Assembly: GCA_022712915.1 (NCBI GenBank)
Contig: JAFLJQ010000224.1
Location: forward strand, 1 to 35,260
Source of the DNA: Gammaproteobacteria bacterium
GTDB taxonomy: Bacteria; Pseudomonadota; Gammaproteobacteria; UBA6429; Thiohalophilaceae
Reading direction: 5' to 3'
Length of the DNA stretch: 35,260 nt
Part shown: positions 19,108 to 26,957 of the stretch, piece after piece
How positions within the stretch are numbered: position 1 is the stretch's first letter
Layout: the number at the start of each line of letters is the position of its first letter
Position numbers and translations under genes: made by a program
Notes under the pieces: model-generated
Databases searched by the model: none
The model's input: the letters and a program-made list of their open reading frames with translations, nothing else
What the model was told of the DNA's origin: nothing

Positions 19108-19674
19108 ATGAATAAACAATTTAGCATGTTCGGCATTGCACTACTCATACTAATAGTGCTCACCTCCGTAATACTGGGCCTGGCAGCAGGTCCCACTAAT
19201 CCACTGACCTGGCTTCTGGTTGCCTTTCTGATCTCTATCCCATTTATACACAAAAAGATGGCGAAACGAACTTATATAGAATGGGAAGATAGCTACAGTG
19301 TCGGTCTCAACTCAATTGACCTGCAACACAAAAAACTTATTAACCTGATCAACCAGCTACAAACAGCCGTGGATTACTCCACAGGCGAGGAATTTGAACG
19401 GGAGGCACTAAATGACGTACTTGATTATACCAAAACCCATTTCACCCACGAAGAAGGACTTTTGGAACAGCACGGCTACCCCGAACTTGAACCTCATAAG
19501 GCTGAACATCTACGGATGATAAAGTACATTGAGGTCACTATTGCCAAATATGAAAAAGATCCTGACAGTAGCATCAATAACGCACTTGATTTCCTCAAAC
19601 AATGGTTGATCAATCACATCAATGGGACTGACAAACAGTACAGCAGTTTTATGCTTGAAAAAGGTGCCCAATAA
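19108..19674 (+). CDS. Membrane-anchored bacteriohemerythrin
   Basis: The 188-residue protein has two short hydrophobic segments at about residues 8-29 and 33-46, then a hemerythrin domain (about 57-185). The diiron ligand set is visible: His in DLQHKKL, His and Glu in HFTHEEG, His in EQHGYP, the HKAEH pair, and HINGTD near the end. Hemerythrins bind O2 and in several bacteria NO or bound iron; a membrane form could scavenge NO at the inner face. GAAGGA-like sequence lies upstream of the ATG. It is divergent from nirE and convergent with the cupredoxin gene. The role in NO or O2 handling is inferred from family and place. Confidence 0.9.
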   Translation: MNKQFSMFGIALLILIVLTSVILGLAAGPTNPLTWLLVAFLISIPFIHKKMAKRTYIEWEDSYSVGLNSIDLQHKKLINLINQLQTAVDYSTGEEFEREALNDVLDYTKTHFTHEEGLLEQHGYPELEPHKAEHLRMIKYIEVTIAKYEKDPDSSINNALDFLKQWLINHINGTDKQYSSFMLEKGAQ

Positions 19675-19681
19675 AATATAA

Positions 19682-19706
19682 GGCTCCCTCTAATTTAGAG
19701 GGAGCC
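19682..19706 (-). terminator. Hairpin terminator between hemerythrin and cupredoxin genes
   Basis: GGCTCCCTCTA and TAGAGGGAGCC form an 11-base-pair stem with a three-base loop. On the minus strand it is followed by a T-rich stretch (TTATATTTTATT), so it most likely ends the leftward nirS-cytochrome-cupredoxin transcript. It can also fold at the end of the hemerythrin mRNA, where the tail is less T-rich. Confidence 0.75.
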
Positions 19707-19837
19707 CATCAAGCATAATTAATGTCTACATACCAACCGCAACAAAGAATAATTTTCCGACCAACACAAACAGGTACCACCACGGCAAATCCTGTCTCAA
19801 GTAAAAATATATCTTTGCAACACCTTAACAGACCTTG

Positions 19838-20170
19838 CTAATCAACCACGTGCACAACGCCTGTCATTTCATTATGTGGCCCACAACGGTAAGGAAACAC
19901 ACCAACCGATTTAAAGCGGCGCTCATAAAACTCCTCAGGGAAAAAATAGTCCGCCTCAGGCTCTCCTAGGTTTTCAAACCAGACACTATGGTACTGGATT
20001 TTTTCCCTGTTCTCCCATCGCACCAGTCCGCCCTTTTTAACCGTTACTTCCTGTGGTTGGAACTCCATCTTCTGGATCACAACGATAACCGGCTCGGCGG
20101 CCAGAGCGTTCCCCACCAGAGTGGGAAACAACAAGGGCGCAAGAAGATACAGGACTCGAATGTTTTTCAA
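19838..20170 (-). CDS. Plastocyanin-like type 1 copper protein
   Basis: A small periplasmic blue copper protein of 110 residues from the preferred TTG start at 20170, chosen because AAGGAAG lies six bases upstream. A signal peptide ends at NALAA. The type 1 copper ligands are visible: His in YHSVWF, then Cys, His and Met in YRCGPHNEMTG near the C-terminus. The CGPHNEM spacing matches the plastocyanin/amicyanin group rather than classic azurin. An earlier TTG at 20191 is possible. It follows the multiheme cytochrome gene by about 30 bases and probably shuttles electrons to NirS or back to a membrane complex. That partner assignment is inference from the operon. Confidence 0.85.
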   Translation of the reverse strand: MKNIRVLYLLAPLLFPTLVGNALAAEPVIVVIQKMEFQPQEVTVKKGGLVRWENREKIQYHSVWFENLGEPEADYFFPEEFYERRFKSVGVFPYRCGPHNEMTGVVHVVD

Positions 20171-20198
20171 TGTTGTCTTCCTTAATATCAATTGTTAT

Positions 20199-21899
20199 CT
20201 ATTTCTTGATAGCATTGATCTCCGCTTCATCATTATCAAATCCGAGCTTGTAACCAAGCGAGACATGGTGATAGCGGGTATCACTATAATCATCATGTAT
20301 AGCAAAGCCAATATTGTACACTTGGTCAAGCGCCATACTCACATCGCCAGCCTTATTTGACTTTAATTTACGTTTCATATCAATCACCCACTGGCCATTT
20401 TTCTTATGACTAGTAAATGTTGCCCCCTGACCACCTTTCATCACCCGGTCAGCGAGGATATAACCATCGTCTACCGTACCGGTGCCGCTCGAATACCGCA
20501 CAAGATCCATAAAGTGGCCTGCCTTAAATTCAGCGTCAATCTCAGCTTGTGACTTACGTTTATCCCAACCTCCCTGCTTCTTACCATTTTTCCCCTTAAT
20601 CTCAATCTCAGTACGGCTTTCAGTAATATATTTTGTTACTTTTTTACCCTCGGGTTCCAATGGCATGCTCTTGGCGTCGATATGACACGTCCCCCAACAA
20701 CCAGCCTGCCCAGCATACTGAACGTCATCCGTTGCCAGCATAAATGCCAACTTAATTGGATTCTTTGGATCCATCTTACCACCCTTCACGCCAGGGACAG
20801 GCGCATGCTTACTCTCCGGCCATACAAAGCGCATATAAAGATGACTGCCATCATGGGTTGCACTAATCGTCACCGGAATGCTACCGCGCTTACCCGGAAT
20901 TGGATTGGATTCAAGCTTCTCACCCGAAACAATCAGCTGGCCAATATCGACCGCTTCTTCATCGTGGCAGTCAAAACAACGGTCGCCAGCCTTAACGGGC
21001 CGTGCCCCACCATGATCCCTGCCACGCATAACCCATTCCATAGAAGATTGTCCTGGGTAGAAGAATACGACCTTACGACTGGGTACTTTAGCCCAGTCGT
21101 CAACTGCTCCACTGCTGGCTGGTGCGGCAGTGGCAGTGGCAGTGGCAACCTTAGCAACAGGAGCTGCAGTGGCCGTTGTAGTGGGCGCATCATCACTTTG
21201 ATTTGTCTTATCATGATCTGATCTAGATGCGACAACTTTACCACCATTATCCACAAAGGCCTGCCACTGCGGGGGTAATGGCTCGATTAACAAAGGATCA
21301 GGTAGCATGAGCTCATCCATGTCCTCTTCACTCAACTGGTCATGTACTTTTGTATGAGCAATCCCCTTGTGGCAGTCAATACAGGTATTGCCCTTCAACA
21401 TCGCATTCAGATGCTGCTTACGCGCCCGAGGTTTCTGATTCTCCGGGTTCATGGTTTTAAAATCATGACAATTGCGACACTCACGGGAATTTGTCGCCTT
21501 CATTGTTCTCCAGACGTTGCTCGCTAACTTGAGTCGCTTGGCGTCAAATTTTTCTGGTGTGTCAATACTGCCCAGTAACATGTGAAGCACTTCATTGGAT
21601 GCCTGAACCTTGCGTACCACCTTATGTACCCACGTTTTTGGAACGTGACAATCAGCACATTCGGCACGCACACCAGAACTGTTCGTATAGTGAACTGTCT
21701 CTACATATTCTTTGTAGACATTATCTTTCATCTCGTGACAAGCGATACAGAAATTCGTCGTATTCGTGACTTCCATAGCGGTATTAAATCCGCCCCAGAA
21801 AATCACACCTACAATCATGAAAAAAAGTGCCGCACCAATAGTGGTCCCCAATAGCGCCTTACGTGAAAACAAACTAAAATTTGTGTTTGATTTAGCCAT
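20199..21899 (-). CDS. NapC/NirT-like tetraheme cytochrome fused to EB_dh-like heme domain
   Basis: The 566-residue protein has an N-terminal membrane anchor (about 15-37) and four CxxCH hemes at C51, C81, C141 and C173, as in NapC/NirT quinol dehydrogenases. A low-complexity Thr/Ala linker (about 238-262) follows. The C-terminal half has a fifth CxxCH at C308 and a beta-rich domain (about 335-540). That domain includes DGSHLYMRFVW and GCWGTCHIDAKSMP, which resemble ethylbenzene dehydrogenase or cytochrome c-552-type heme-binding proteins. The CWGTCH motif at 401-406 has CxxxCH spacing. It lies after nirS and a hairpin, and before the cupredoxin gene. It probably links quinol to periplasmic nitrite reduction; that role is inferred. 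Confidence 0.85.
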   Translation of the reverse strand: MAKSNTNFSLFSRKALLGTTIGAALFFMIVGVIFWGGFNTAMEVTNTTNFCIACHEMKDNVYKEYVETVHYTNSSGVRAECADCHVPKTWVHKVVRKVQASNEVLHMLLGSIDTPEKFDAKRLKLASNVWRTMKATNSRECRNCHDFKTMNPENQKPRARKQHLNAMLKGNTCIDCHKGIAHTKVHDQLSEEDMDELMLPDPLLIEPLPPQWQAFVDNGGKVVASRSDHDKTNQSDDAPTTTATAAPVAKVATATATAAPASSGAVDDWAKVPSRKVVFFYPGQSSMEWVMRGRDHGGARPVKAGDRCFDCHDEEAVDIGQLIVSGEKLESNPIPGKRGSIPVTISATHDGSHLYMRFVWPESKHAPVPGVKGGKMDPKNPIKLAFMLATDDVQYAGQAGCWGTCHIDAKSMPLEPEGKKVTKYITESRTEIEIKGKNGKKQGGWDKRKSQAEIDAEFKAGHFMDLVRYSSGTGTVDDGYILADRVMKGGQGATFTSHKKNGQWVIDMKRKLKSNKAGDVSMALDQVYNIGFAIHDDYSDTRYHHVSLGYKLGFDNDEAEINAIKK

Positions 21900-22013
21900 T
21901 ATTTTATACTCACCATGATTAAATTACCGATCGCATAAGGACTGTCTTAGCGTCAACCCTGATGCCATTGTTATCTAAATTAAGTTATCTATTAAATTTT
22001 TTAGATAAAGAAA

Positions 22014-22041
22014 GGGCGGACACAATTAATCGTGTCCGCCC
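22014..22041 (-). terminator. Hairpin terminator or attenuator after nirS
   Basis: GGGCGGACAC and GTGTCCGCCC form a perfect ten-base-pair stem with an eight-base loop. On the minus strand it lies about 36 bases after the nirS stop and is followed by TTTCTTTATC. It should end much of the nirS transcript and lower expression of the downstream cytochrome gene. Confidence 0.82.
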
Positions 22042-22076
22042 ATTCACTACTTGTAACAAAACATCCGATTACCGTA

Positions 22077-23702
22077 TCAAGTTACGTGGTTTATACGGTT
22101 ATAGACGTTGAACTTACCCGTTGGCGCATAGAGACCTTTGATGCGAGTCTTCTCTTTGAGAGTCTTGGCATCAAATACAACAATCGCACCATTGGCTTTC
22201 AAGCTATCTGAACGATTCCAGATAGAAACCCAGACTTCAGAGCCGTCTTTATTGAATTCCATATGGACTGCTGCATAGCCTTTTTTCTTAGTCAGGCGGA
22301 TAGTTTTGACAATCTTGCGGGTTTTCTTATCAATAACTTTGATCGACTGCTGAACTTCAGGCTCGGGGTGTAAAGTCTGATCGACCCAGACATAGTCAGA
22401 CTCGGGATGGGTGCGAATAAAGACGCCAGGGCCATCTGTTTCAACTTCATAACAAATTTTCCAGGCATTATCTTCATTATCTTCAGGATCATTACCCCAG
22501 GCAGTCATCTTACCAACACCCAGATGTGGGGTGCCGCCAACCGGGCCACACTCAGGATCAATCCAGTTAGCACCAGGGCCAGGATGAGGTTTCTTGTCTG
22601 TATCGATCATGGCGACGCGTTTCTCGGCCACAGTATCGACAACCACCATCTTGTTAGAGGCATTCGCCGCAATCTGGAAGTAACGACCGGTTGGATCAAA
22701 GAAACCATCGTGTAAAAATTTGGCTGTATCCATCTGGACGATTTTCAGATTATCGATATCCGAGTAATCTACCTGCCACATTTGACCCAGCTCTTTCGCT
22801 GCAACGATCCAGGACGTTTTAAGTGGTGTGTCGTAGATAGCGGCAACACGTGATTCGTTGACATATTCACCATCAACATTCACACCACGGGTAGAAACTA
22901 CCTTGATCGGTGTCATGGTCGCAGCGTCAACGATAACGAAGTGAGGCGGCCAGTAACCACCACCAATGACGTATTTTCCATCACCCGACACAGCAACATC
23001 ACGCGCATCATAGGCGACCTGCACTTCGGCAACTCTCATCTTGTCAGGCGTCTGCCACAGATCGATCTTGGTCAGCTTGCCATCACGACCCATGGTGTAC
23101 CAAAAACGTCCATGGGTTTCTGCGTCGAGTACCTTGTTATGCTCGTTAGACTTAAGCACGTGTACAGCATACCCGGTGGGTATATGGGCAATAATCTCAT
23201 GAGTATCGCCATCGATCACGGCAACCTTACCAACATCACGTTCGATGACCAGGAAGAAATTCTCCCAGTTACGACCATGTAGTGGTTTTGTTGGGTAGTC
23301 TCCAGGCTGAACAAAAGTCTTCATGCGCTTTTTCATGAGGGCCATTGACATTTCAGGTGGAATCGGTGGCTCATGCTGAATGTACCTCGCCATAAGCGCT
23401 ATCTCTTTTTTCGTCAAGATATCGTTATAGTTATTCATCCCGCCTTCAGTCCCCAACGTAATAATACGCGTCAGACGTTTTGTGCCTTTCTTAATTGTAT
23501 CTTTGGGCATCAGGCTCTTACCTGTTGCACCCTTACGCAGCACACCATGACAACCAGCGCAATGCTGAAAATATGTCTTCTTGGAACTCTCGAATTCGGC
23601 GGATGTTAACTTCGGCGCTTTCTTAGCCGCATGTACCGCCCCCCCGAAACTCATACCGACTGCAAATGTTATTGCAATCAACCCTATTAACGTTTTTTTC
23701 AT
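22077..23702 (-). CDS. nirS: NirS, cytochrome cd1 nitrite reductase
   Basis: The periplasmic enzyme that reduces nitrite to nitric oxide. The 541-residue precursor has a signal peptide ending in VHA (about residue 25), a c-heme motif CAGCH (48-52) and a d1 propeller. The d1 proximal ligand corresponds to H181 in GYAVH. The two catalytic His are both present: H331 in LHDGFFD and H373 in KPHPGPGANW, spaced 42 residues apart as in the Pseudomonas aeruginosa enzyme. Other family blocks are YWPPHFVIVD and VSTRGVN. GGAG lies upstream of the ATG at 23702. A Dnr-type palindrome is about 130 bases upstream, and a strong hairpin follows the gene. It is separated from the heme d1 genes by three other genes. 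Confidence 0.97.
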   Translation of the reverse strand: MKKTLIGLIAITFAVGMSFGGAVHAAKKAPKLTSAEFESSKKTYFQHCAGCHGVLRKGATGKSLMPKDTIKKGTKRLTRIITLGTEGGMNNYNDILTKKEIALMARYIQHEPPIPPEMSMALMKKRMKTFVQPGDYPTKPLHGRNWENFFLVIERDVGKVAVIDGDTHEIIAHIPTGYAVHVLKSNEHNKVLDAETHGRFWYTMGRDGKLTKIDLWQTPDKMRVAEVQVAYDARDVAVSGDGKYVIGGGYWPPHFVIVDAATMTPIKVVSTRGVNVDGEYVNESRVAAIYDTPLKTSWIVAAKELGQMWQVDYSDIDNLKIVQMDTAKFLHDGFFDPTGRYFQIAANASNKMVVVDTVAEKRVAMIDTDKKPHPGPGANWIDPECGPVGGTPHLGVGKMTAWGNDPEDNEDNAWKICYEVETDGPGVFIRTHPESDYVWVDQTLHPEPEVQQSIKVIDKKTRKIVKTIRLTKKKGYAAVHMEFNKDGSEVWVSIWNRSDSLKANGAIVVFDAKTLKEKTRIKGLYAPTGKFNVYNRINHVT

Positions 23703-23827
23703 TTTTGTAATCTCCTAATCAAAAGATAATTCGCTTATACTTATGGTACTTACACACACCTTGATACGCATGCTGAACATGAATCTTCGACTGTTAATGA
23801 AATTACGGCCATATCAGCGTTCGCGCC

Positions 23828-23841
23828 TTGACTTAAGTCAA
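23828..23841 (-). promoter_or_regulatory. Dnr/FNR-type palindrome upstream of nirS
   Basis: TTGACTTAAGTCAA is a perfect palindrome. A TAATTT -10 lies at 23800-23805, at the spacing expected for a class II FNR-type activated promoter. The predicted transcript would start near 23793, with about 90 bases of leader before nirS. Confidence 0.85.
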
Positions 23842-24332
23842 GAATTGACCGTCAAATATCAAGGTAATTAACCTTATGGCTAAATTACTTTTATGCTCAA
23901 TAAAAATCCCATCCCCCCATTGTAATGACACGATACAAACTGATTCCACCAAGGCTCAAGCAGATCTGTATCTAATGTATTGAATTAAAATAACAATTAA
24001 ATGTGTGACTTATTGTACTGTTATTTACCCGTAACGCTAAAACTTAGACTAGCAGATACTTTGCCGGAATCTAGACTCAATCAATGAAATAGCATGGATA
24101 ACAAAACTAACAATTCAACGACATGATCGTATTAATACCTTAAGCATGTTTATGCCACACACTATAACGTGCGGCAAAATACTAAGGCGCTAATAAATTG
24201 ATAATAACGTTCAATTACATATATGCTACCCGCCCTAAATTAAGTCTAACAATCAAACTTATTGCAAGGCTAAACGCATACTGAGGTACTCTACTGTCCA
24301 GATAGACGGATTAACGGCAAAAAAATGTCCCC

Positions 24333-24346
24333 TTGATCTAAAACAG
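24333..24346 (+). promoter_or_regulatory. Possible degenerate Dnr/FNR site before the 64-residue protein
   Basis: TTGATCTAAAACAG has one perfect half-site and a poor second half (AACAG against ATCAA). TAATAA at 24369-24374 is correctly placed for a -10. The small gene starts about 75 bases downstream. Confidence 0.35.
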
Positions 24347-24421
24347 ACCAATAGGCTAAGGTATCGGGTAATAAAATGGGTTGGAATAACAGACAACAAC
24401 TAACTATAGGTGAGGAATTAA

Positions 24422-24616
24422 ATGGAGATTCTCTGGTTTACTCTGGTAAGTGTCGGGATTTACATGGTTTCGAATGGCGTTCTAGATCGTATCGAACGCA
24501 GGCGCGGTCGTCCCCTGGAAAACCGCAGTGTGATATTTTTTGTTATTTTTCTGGTTCTTGCTCTGAGTAGCTTTGAATTGATCCAATATTTTAGCCAACC
24601 CAACGGCGCGAATTAA
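24422..24616 (+). CDS. Small two-segment membrane protein
   Basis: The 64-residue product has two hydrophobic segments (about 4-20 and 37-57) joined by a basic turn containing RIERRRGRP, so the turn is probably cytoplasmic. GAGG lies about seven bases before the ATG, and a possible -10 and degenerate Dnr site lie upstream, which supports a real gene. It is convergent with the divergent heme-copper gene, whose stop is 16 bases beyond its own. I do not recognise the family. Association with the NO-reductase-like complex, as a small accessory subunit, is a guess from place only. Confidence 0.6.
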   Translation: MEILWFTLVSVGIYMVSNGVLDRIERRRGRPLENRSVIFFVIFLVLALSSFELIQYFSQPNGAN

Positions 24617-24631
24617 TGGGCAGTTGCGCTA

Positions 24632-25993
24632 CTAACAGTGGTTACGGCCCCGTGACATAATCTGCAATACAATCCAGATAAACAGGAAACCACCGATGAT
24701 CGAAATCAGGCCACCCAGACCCATCAAGCCCATGGCCACCACTTCCTGTAGACTATCTAGCCCCTGTGCCTCACCAGCCACCTTACGCTGCACACCATAA
24801 CCACCGGACCAAACCAGCCCAAAGATGTGCAACATCTGTCCAGCCCCGTATACATAGGGTTGAATCCGGGCCAAACGTGGTTTTGGTGCCACATAGCCTA
24901 GAGAAGGTAACAGAACATAGGTCAGGCCCATCAGCGCCAGAGTCACCCCCACAATGGAGCCATGATAGTGGGCCGGAATAATGACATTACTCCCCTGAAT
25001 CATGAAACCAATACCGCCTCCAATACCGAACAAAACCATTGACGCAATCAATGCTGCTCGAAACGGACCCTGCTCAGGCTTGCATTTTTCACTGCGCAGC
25101 AACCCATGCAAGATGGCCAAACCCAACGGTAACGTTGCGAGGCTACCACCATATTTCATCAGCCAGGTAAACAGACTAATATGCTCTGCTGAAAGCACCG
25201 GATAGGAAAAATAAATAATCGGTGTGAAAAATATCGTGAAAAGACCAAAAGCGAACATAACCACCACCACCCGCGGGGTAACCGGCAGATTTACCTCACT
25301 CGCACTTGCCAGCCATAACCAGGCAACCAGCATTAACAAGGTATAGGTGAACTGCAGCATATGACCTCCACCCCAGAACAACAATTCATAATATCCCTGA
25401 CCAGTAAGGCTATCTCCAATCATCCACCAGGACCAGACAAACCCCATAATGGCCATGGCAGTAGCAACTGTTGAGGTATTCAAACCAAAGCGCAAAGCCC
25501 CTTCAGACGAGATACGCTGACCCACCCGAGGTATGGCCGTCATACTGCGCCATACCAACAAGACAATTCCAGCGGCAAAACTTAATAAACCAACGAAGAA
25601 CAATTCAGTTTGCAGTACCGGGATGTAATTACTCATCAAGGGACGGCCATCACCGGTAAAGGGTGTGATTGCAATAATGACCGTACCCGCTATTGCCAGT
25701 CCCAGCGCAGCCCAACCAAGACGCATAAAACGCCCGGTGGAATTCAAACTCCACAATACTCCGCCAAAGGCCAGGAACCACACCAGCACAGAAAGATCGA
25801 CATGCACAACCAGCGCCGTATGGAAAAAATCCAGCCACGGAATGATAGACGAAATAAAGGGTGCGCGAGACAACACCAGTAGCAAAGAAAAAAAACCTGA
25901 AACTAGTAAAGCAATTACACCCAGCCACAACCAGCCACTGGCCAATCGACACTGGCCCTCTGCCGGAATCGGCAGCTTATACACATCACTCAT
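24632..25993 (-). CDS. Divergent heme-copper subunit I, gNOR-like NO reductase candidate
   Basis: The 453-residue integral membrane protein has about twelve hydrophobic segments and heme-copper His residues in the right order. H58 and H64 fall in helix II (low-spin heme region), H211 in FWGGGHMLQF (helix VI, CuB), H271 in AEHISLF (helix VII region) and H342, H344 in PAHYHGS (heme ligands). The cross-linked Tyr of O2 reductases is absent: position +4 from H211 is Phe. Helix VII has one His where oxidases have an HH pair. These changes resemble NO reductases of the gNOR group as I know them. It is the last gene of a Dnr-controlled unit with a cytochrome b fusion. No cytochrome c subunit is adjacent. 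An atypical cbb3 oxidase is less likely. Confidence 0.75.
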   Translation of the reverse strand: MSDVYKLPIPAEGQCRLASGWLWLGVIALLVSGFFSLLLVLSRAPFISSIIPWLDFFHTALVVHVDLSVLVWFLAFGGVLWSLNSTGRFMRLGWAALGLAIAGTVIIAITPFTGDGRPLMSNYIPVLQTELFFVGLLSFAAGIVLLVWRSMTAIPRVGQRISSEGALRFGLNTSTVATAMAIMGFVWSWWMIGDSLTGQGYYELLFWGGGHMLQFTYTLLMLVAWLWLASASEVNLPVTPRVVVVMFAFGLFTIFFTPIIYFSYPVLSAEHISLFTWLMKYGGSLATLPLGLAILHGLLRSEKCKPEQGPFRAALIASMVLFGIGGGIGFMIQGSNVIIPAHYHGSIVGVTLALMGLTYVLLPSLGYVAPKPRLARIQPYVYGAGQMLHIFGLVWSGGYGVQRKVAGEAQGLDSLQEVVAMGLMGLGGLISIIGGFLFIWIVLQIMSRGRNHC

Positions 25994-26035
25994 TTGTTGA
26001 CCTTTGCTTTGTTTCTGTAAATTATTTGAATTATA

Positions 26036-26554
26036 TTAGCGAAAAATAAAACCGCCCGCTTCTGATTCGAAGTCTATTACAAAAACCTGCCCGGGTGCGA
26101 GACTTACATCCATCTGTTTAACATAATTGTAGTCCGCCAATTTTTCATGATCCTTCATGCGGACCACAAGATGATGTTTTCCAATTGGCACCGTCAAGCG
26201 CTCATAGATGCTAGCGATGCCATCCCGCTGAATACCCGATGGTCGCACACTATTGCTAAAAATCAACTTGCCATCCACTTCCAGATCCAGCTGTATCGAT
26301 GACCGCTCCCTTGGGCAAATTTCACTAACACGCATGTTGGGGGAAAGCTTGGCCAATTCATCTGCACTACGTTTGCTGCATTTCCCTTTTATCTGCCCTG
26401 AATGACTAATACTAATCTTAATCAACGCATTGTCGTGCGAAAAGTGTTCATAGGGTGGTGAATTTGAAAAGGTCATCAATATTACAGCAAACAGGGCAAA
26501 AAATATGATTTGCCCTATATGTGCAAATATGCGATTCATTGTTGGATTAGACAT
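26036..26554 (-). CDS. Membrane-anchored periplasmic protein of unknown function
   Basis: The 172-residue protein has one N-terminal membrane segment (about 12-28), then a beta-rich soluble part. Two Cys (in KGKCSKR and SEICPRE) could form a disulfide. The rest has IQLDLEVDGKLIF, GKHHLVVRMKD and a C-terminal QVFVIDFESEAGGFIF. No cupredoxin copper-ligand pattern (C-x3-C-x3-H) is seen, so it is not a CuA subunit. It sits between the hemerythrin gene and the heme-copper subunit gene on the same strand, with short gaps (13 and 42 bases), and could be a second subunit of that enzyme. I do not recognise the family. An alternative start is the ATG at 26539. Confidence 0.65.
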   Translation of the reverse strand: MSNPTMNRIFAHIGQIIFFALFAVILMTFSNSPPYEHFSHDNALIKISISHSGQIKGKCSKRSADELAKLSPNMRVSEICPRERSSIQLDLEVDGKLIFSNSVRPSGIQRDGIASIYERLTVPIGKHHLVVRMKDHEKLADYNYVKQMDVSLAPGQVFVIDFESEAGGFIFR

Positions 26555-26567
26555 ATATGTTTAACCC

Positions 26568-26957
26568 TCAACCCAGTTGGCGATGCAAACGAGCATCTTC
26601 CGACTTAAAATGTAGAGTGAACCAGCTAACCAGAGCCTTTACCAACTTTTCAGCACTGGCATATCCTGACGCCTCATGGTCATCCATTATTTCACGCAAT
26701 TCATCCAGCAATTTATCGTGATCAAGCTTATGTTCCTGATAACGGTCATAACGGTGATTACGCATAATTTTCTCTTCTAGCGCAAAGTGAGCCGAGATTC
26801 TGGCAAATAACTCACCCATCAATTTATCTTTAACAATGCCGGACTTACCGCCAAGTGCCTGACATATTTCATTTAGCAGAATAATCAATTCCCGATGTTC
26901 ATGATCAATTGACTCCACACCAATACAAAAATCATCGCTCCATAACAACTGCGTCAT
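26568..26957 (-). CDS. Soluble bacteriohemerythrin
   Basis: The 129-residue cytoplasmic hemerythrin has the full ligand series: His in DHEHREL, His and Glu in HFALEEK, His in RNHRY, the HKLDH pair, and HFKSED near the C-terminus. It opens with LLWSDDFCIGVESIDHEH, typical of the family. Its ATG overlaps the stop of the cytochrome b fusion gene by four bases (ATGA), so the two are translationally coupled. In an operon with an NO-reductase-like enzyme, O2 or NO binding near the membrane is likely. Delivery or scavenging cannot be told apart from sequence. Confidence 0.92.
   Translation of the reverse strand: MTQLLWSDDFCIGVESIDHEHRELIILLNEICQALGGKSGIVKDKLMGELFARISAHFALEEKIMRNHRYDRYQEHKLDHDKLLDELREIMDDHEASGYASAEKLVKALVSWFTLHFKSEDARLHRQLG

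Larger units (their letters stand above)
23703..24421. other. Long divergent regulatory region upstream of nirS
   Basis: About 720 bases between nirS (minus) and a small plus-strand gene. It holds the nirS Dnr-type palindrome at 23828-23841 and a degenerate one at 24333-24346. The remainder is AT-rich with no convincing frame or RNA gene. Confidence 0.6.

Noticed and set aside
24632-25993. NO dismutase or qNOR-type enzyme
   Set aside because: There is no N-terminal extension typical of quinol NO reductases, and the length and motif pattern fit a gNOR-like subunit better.
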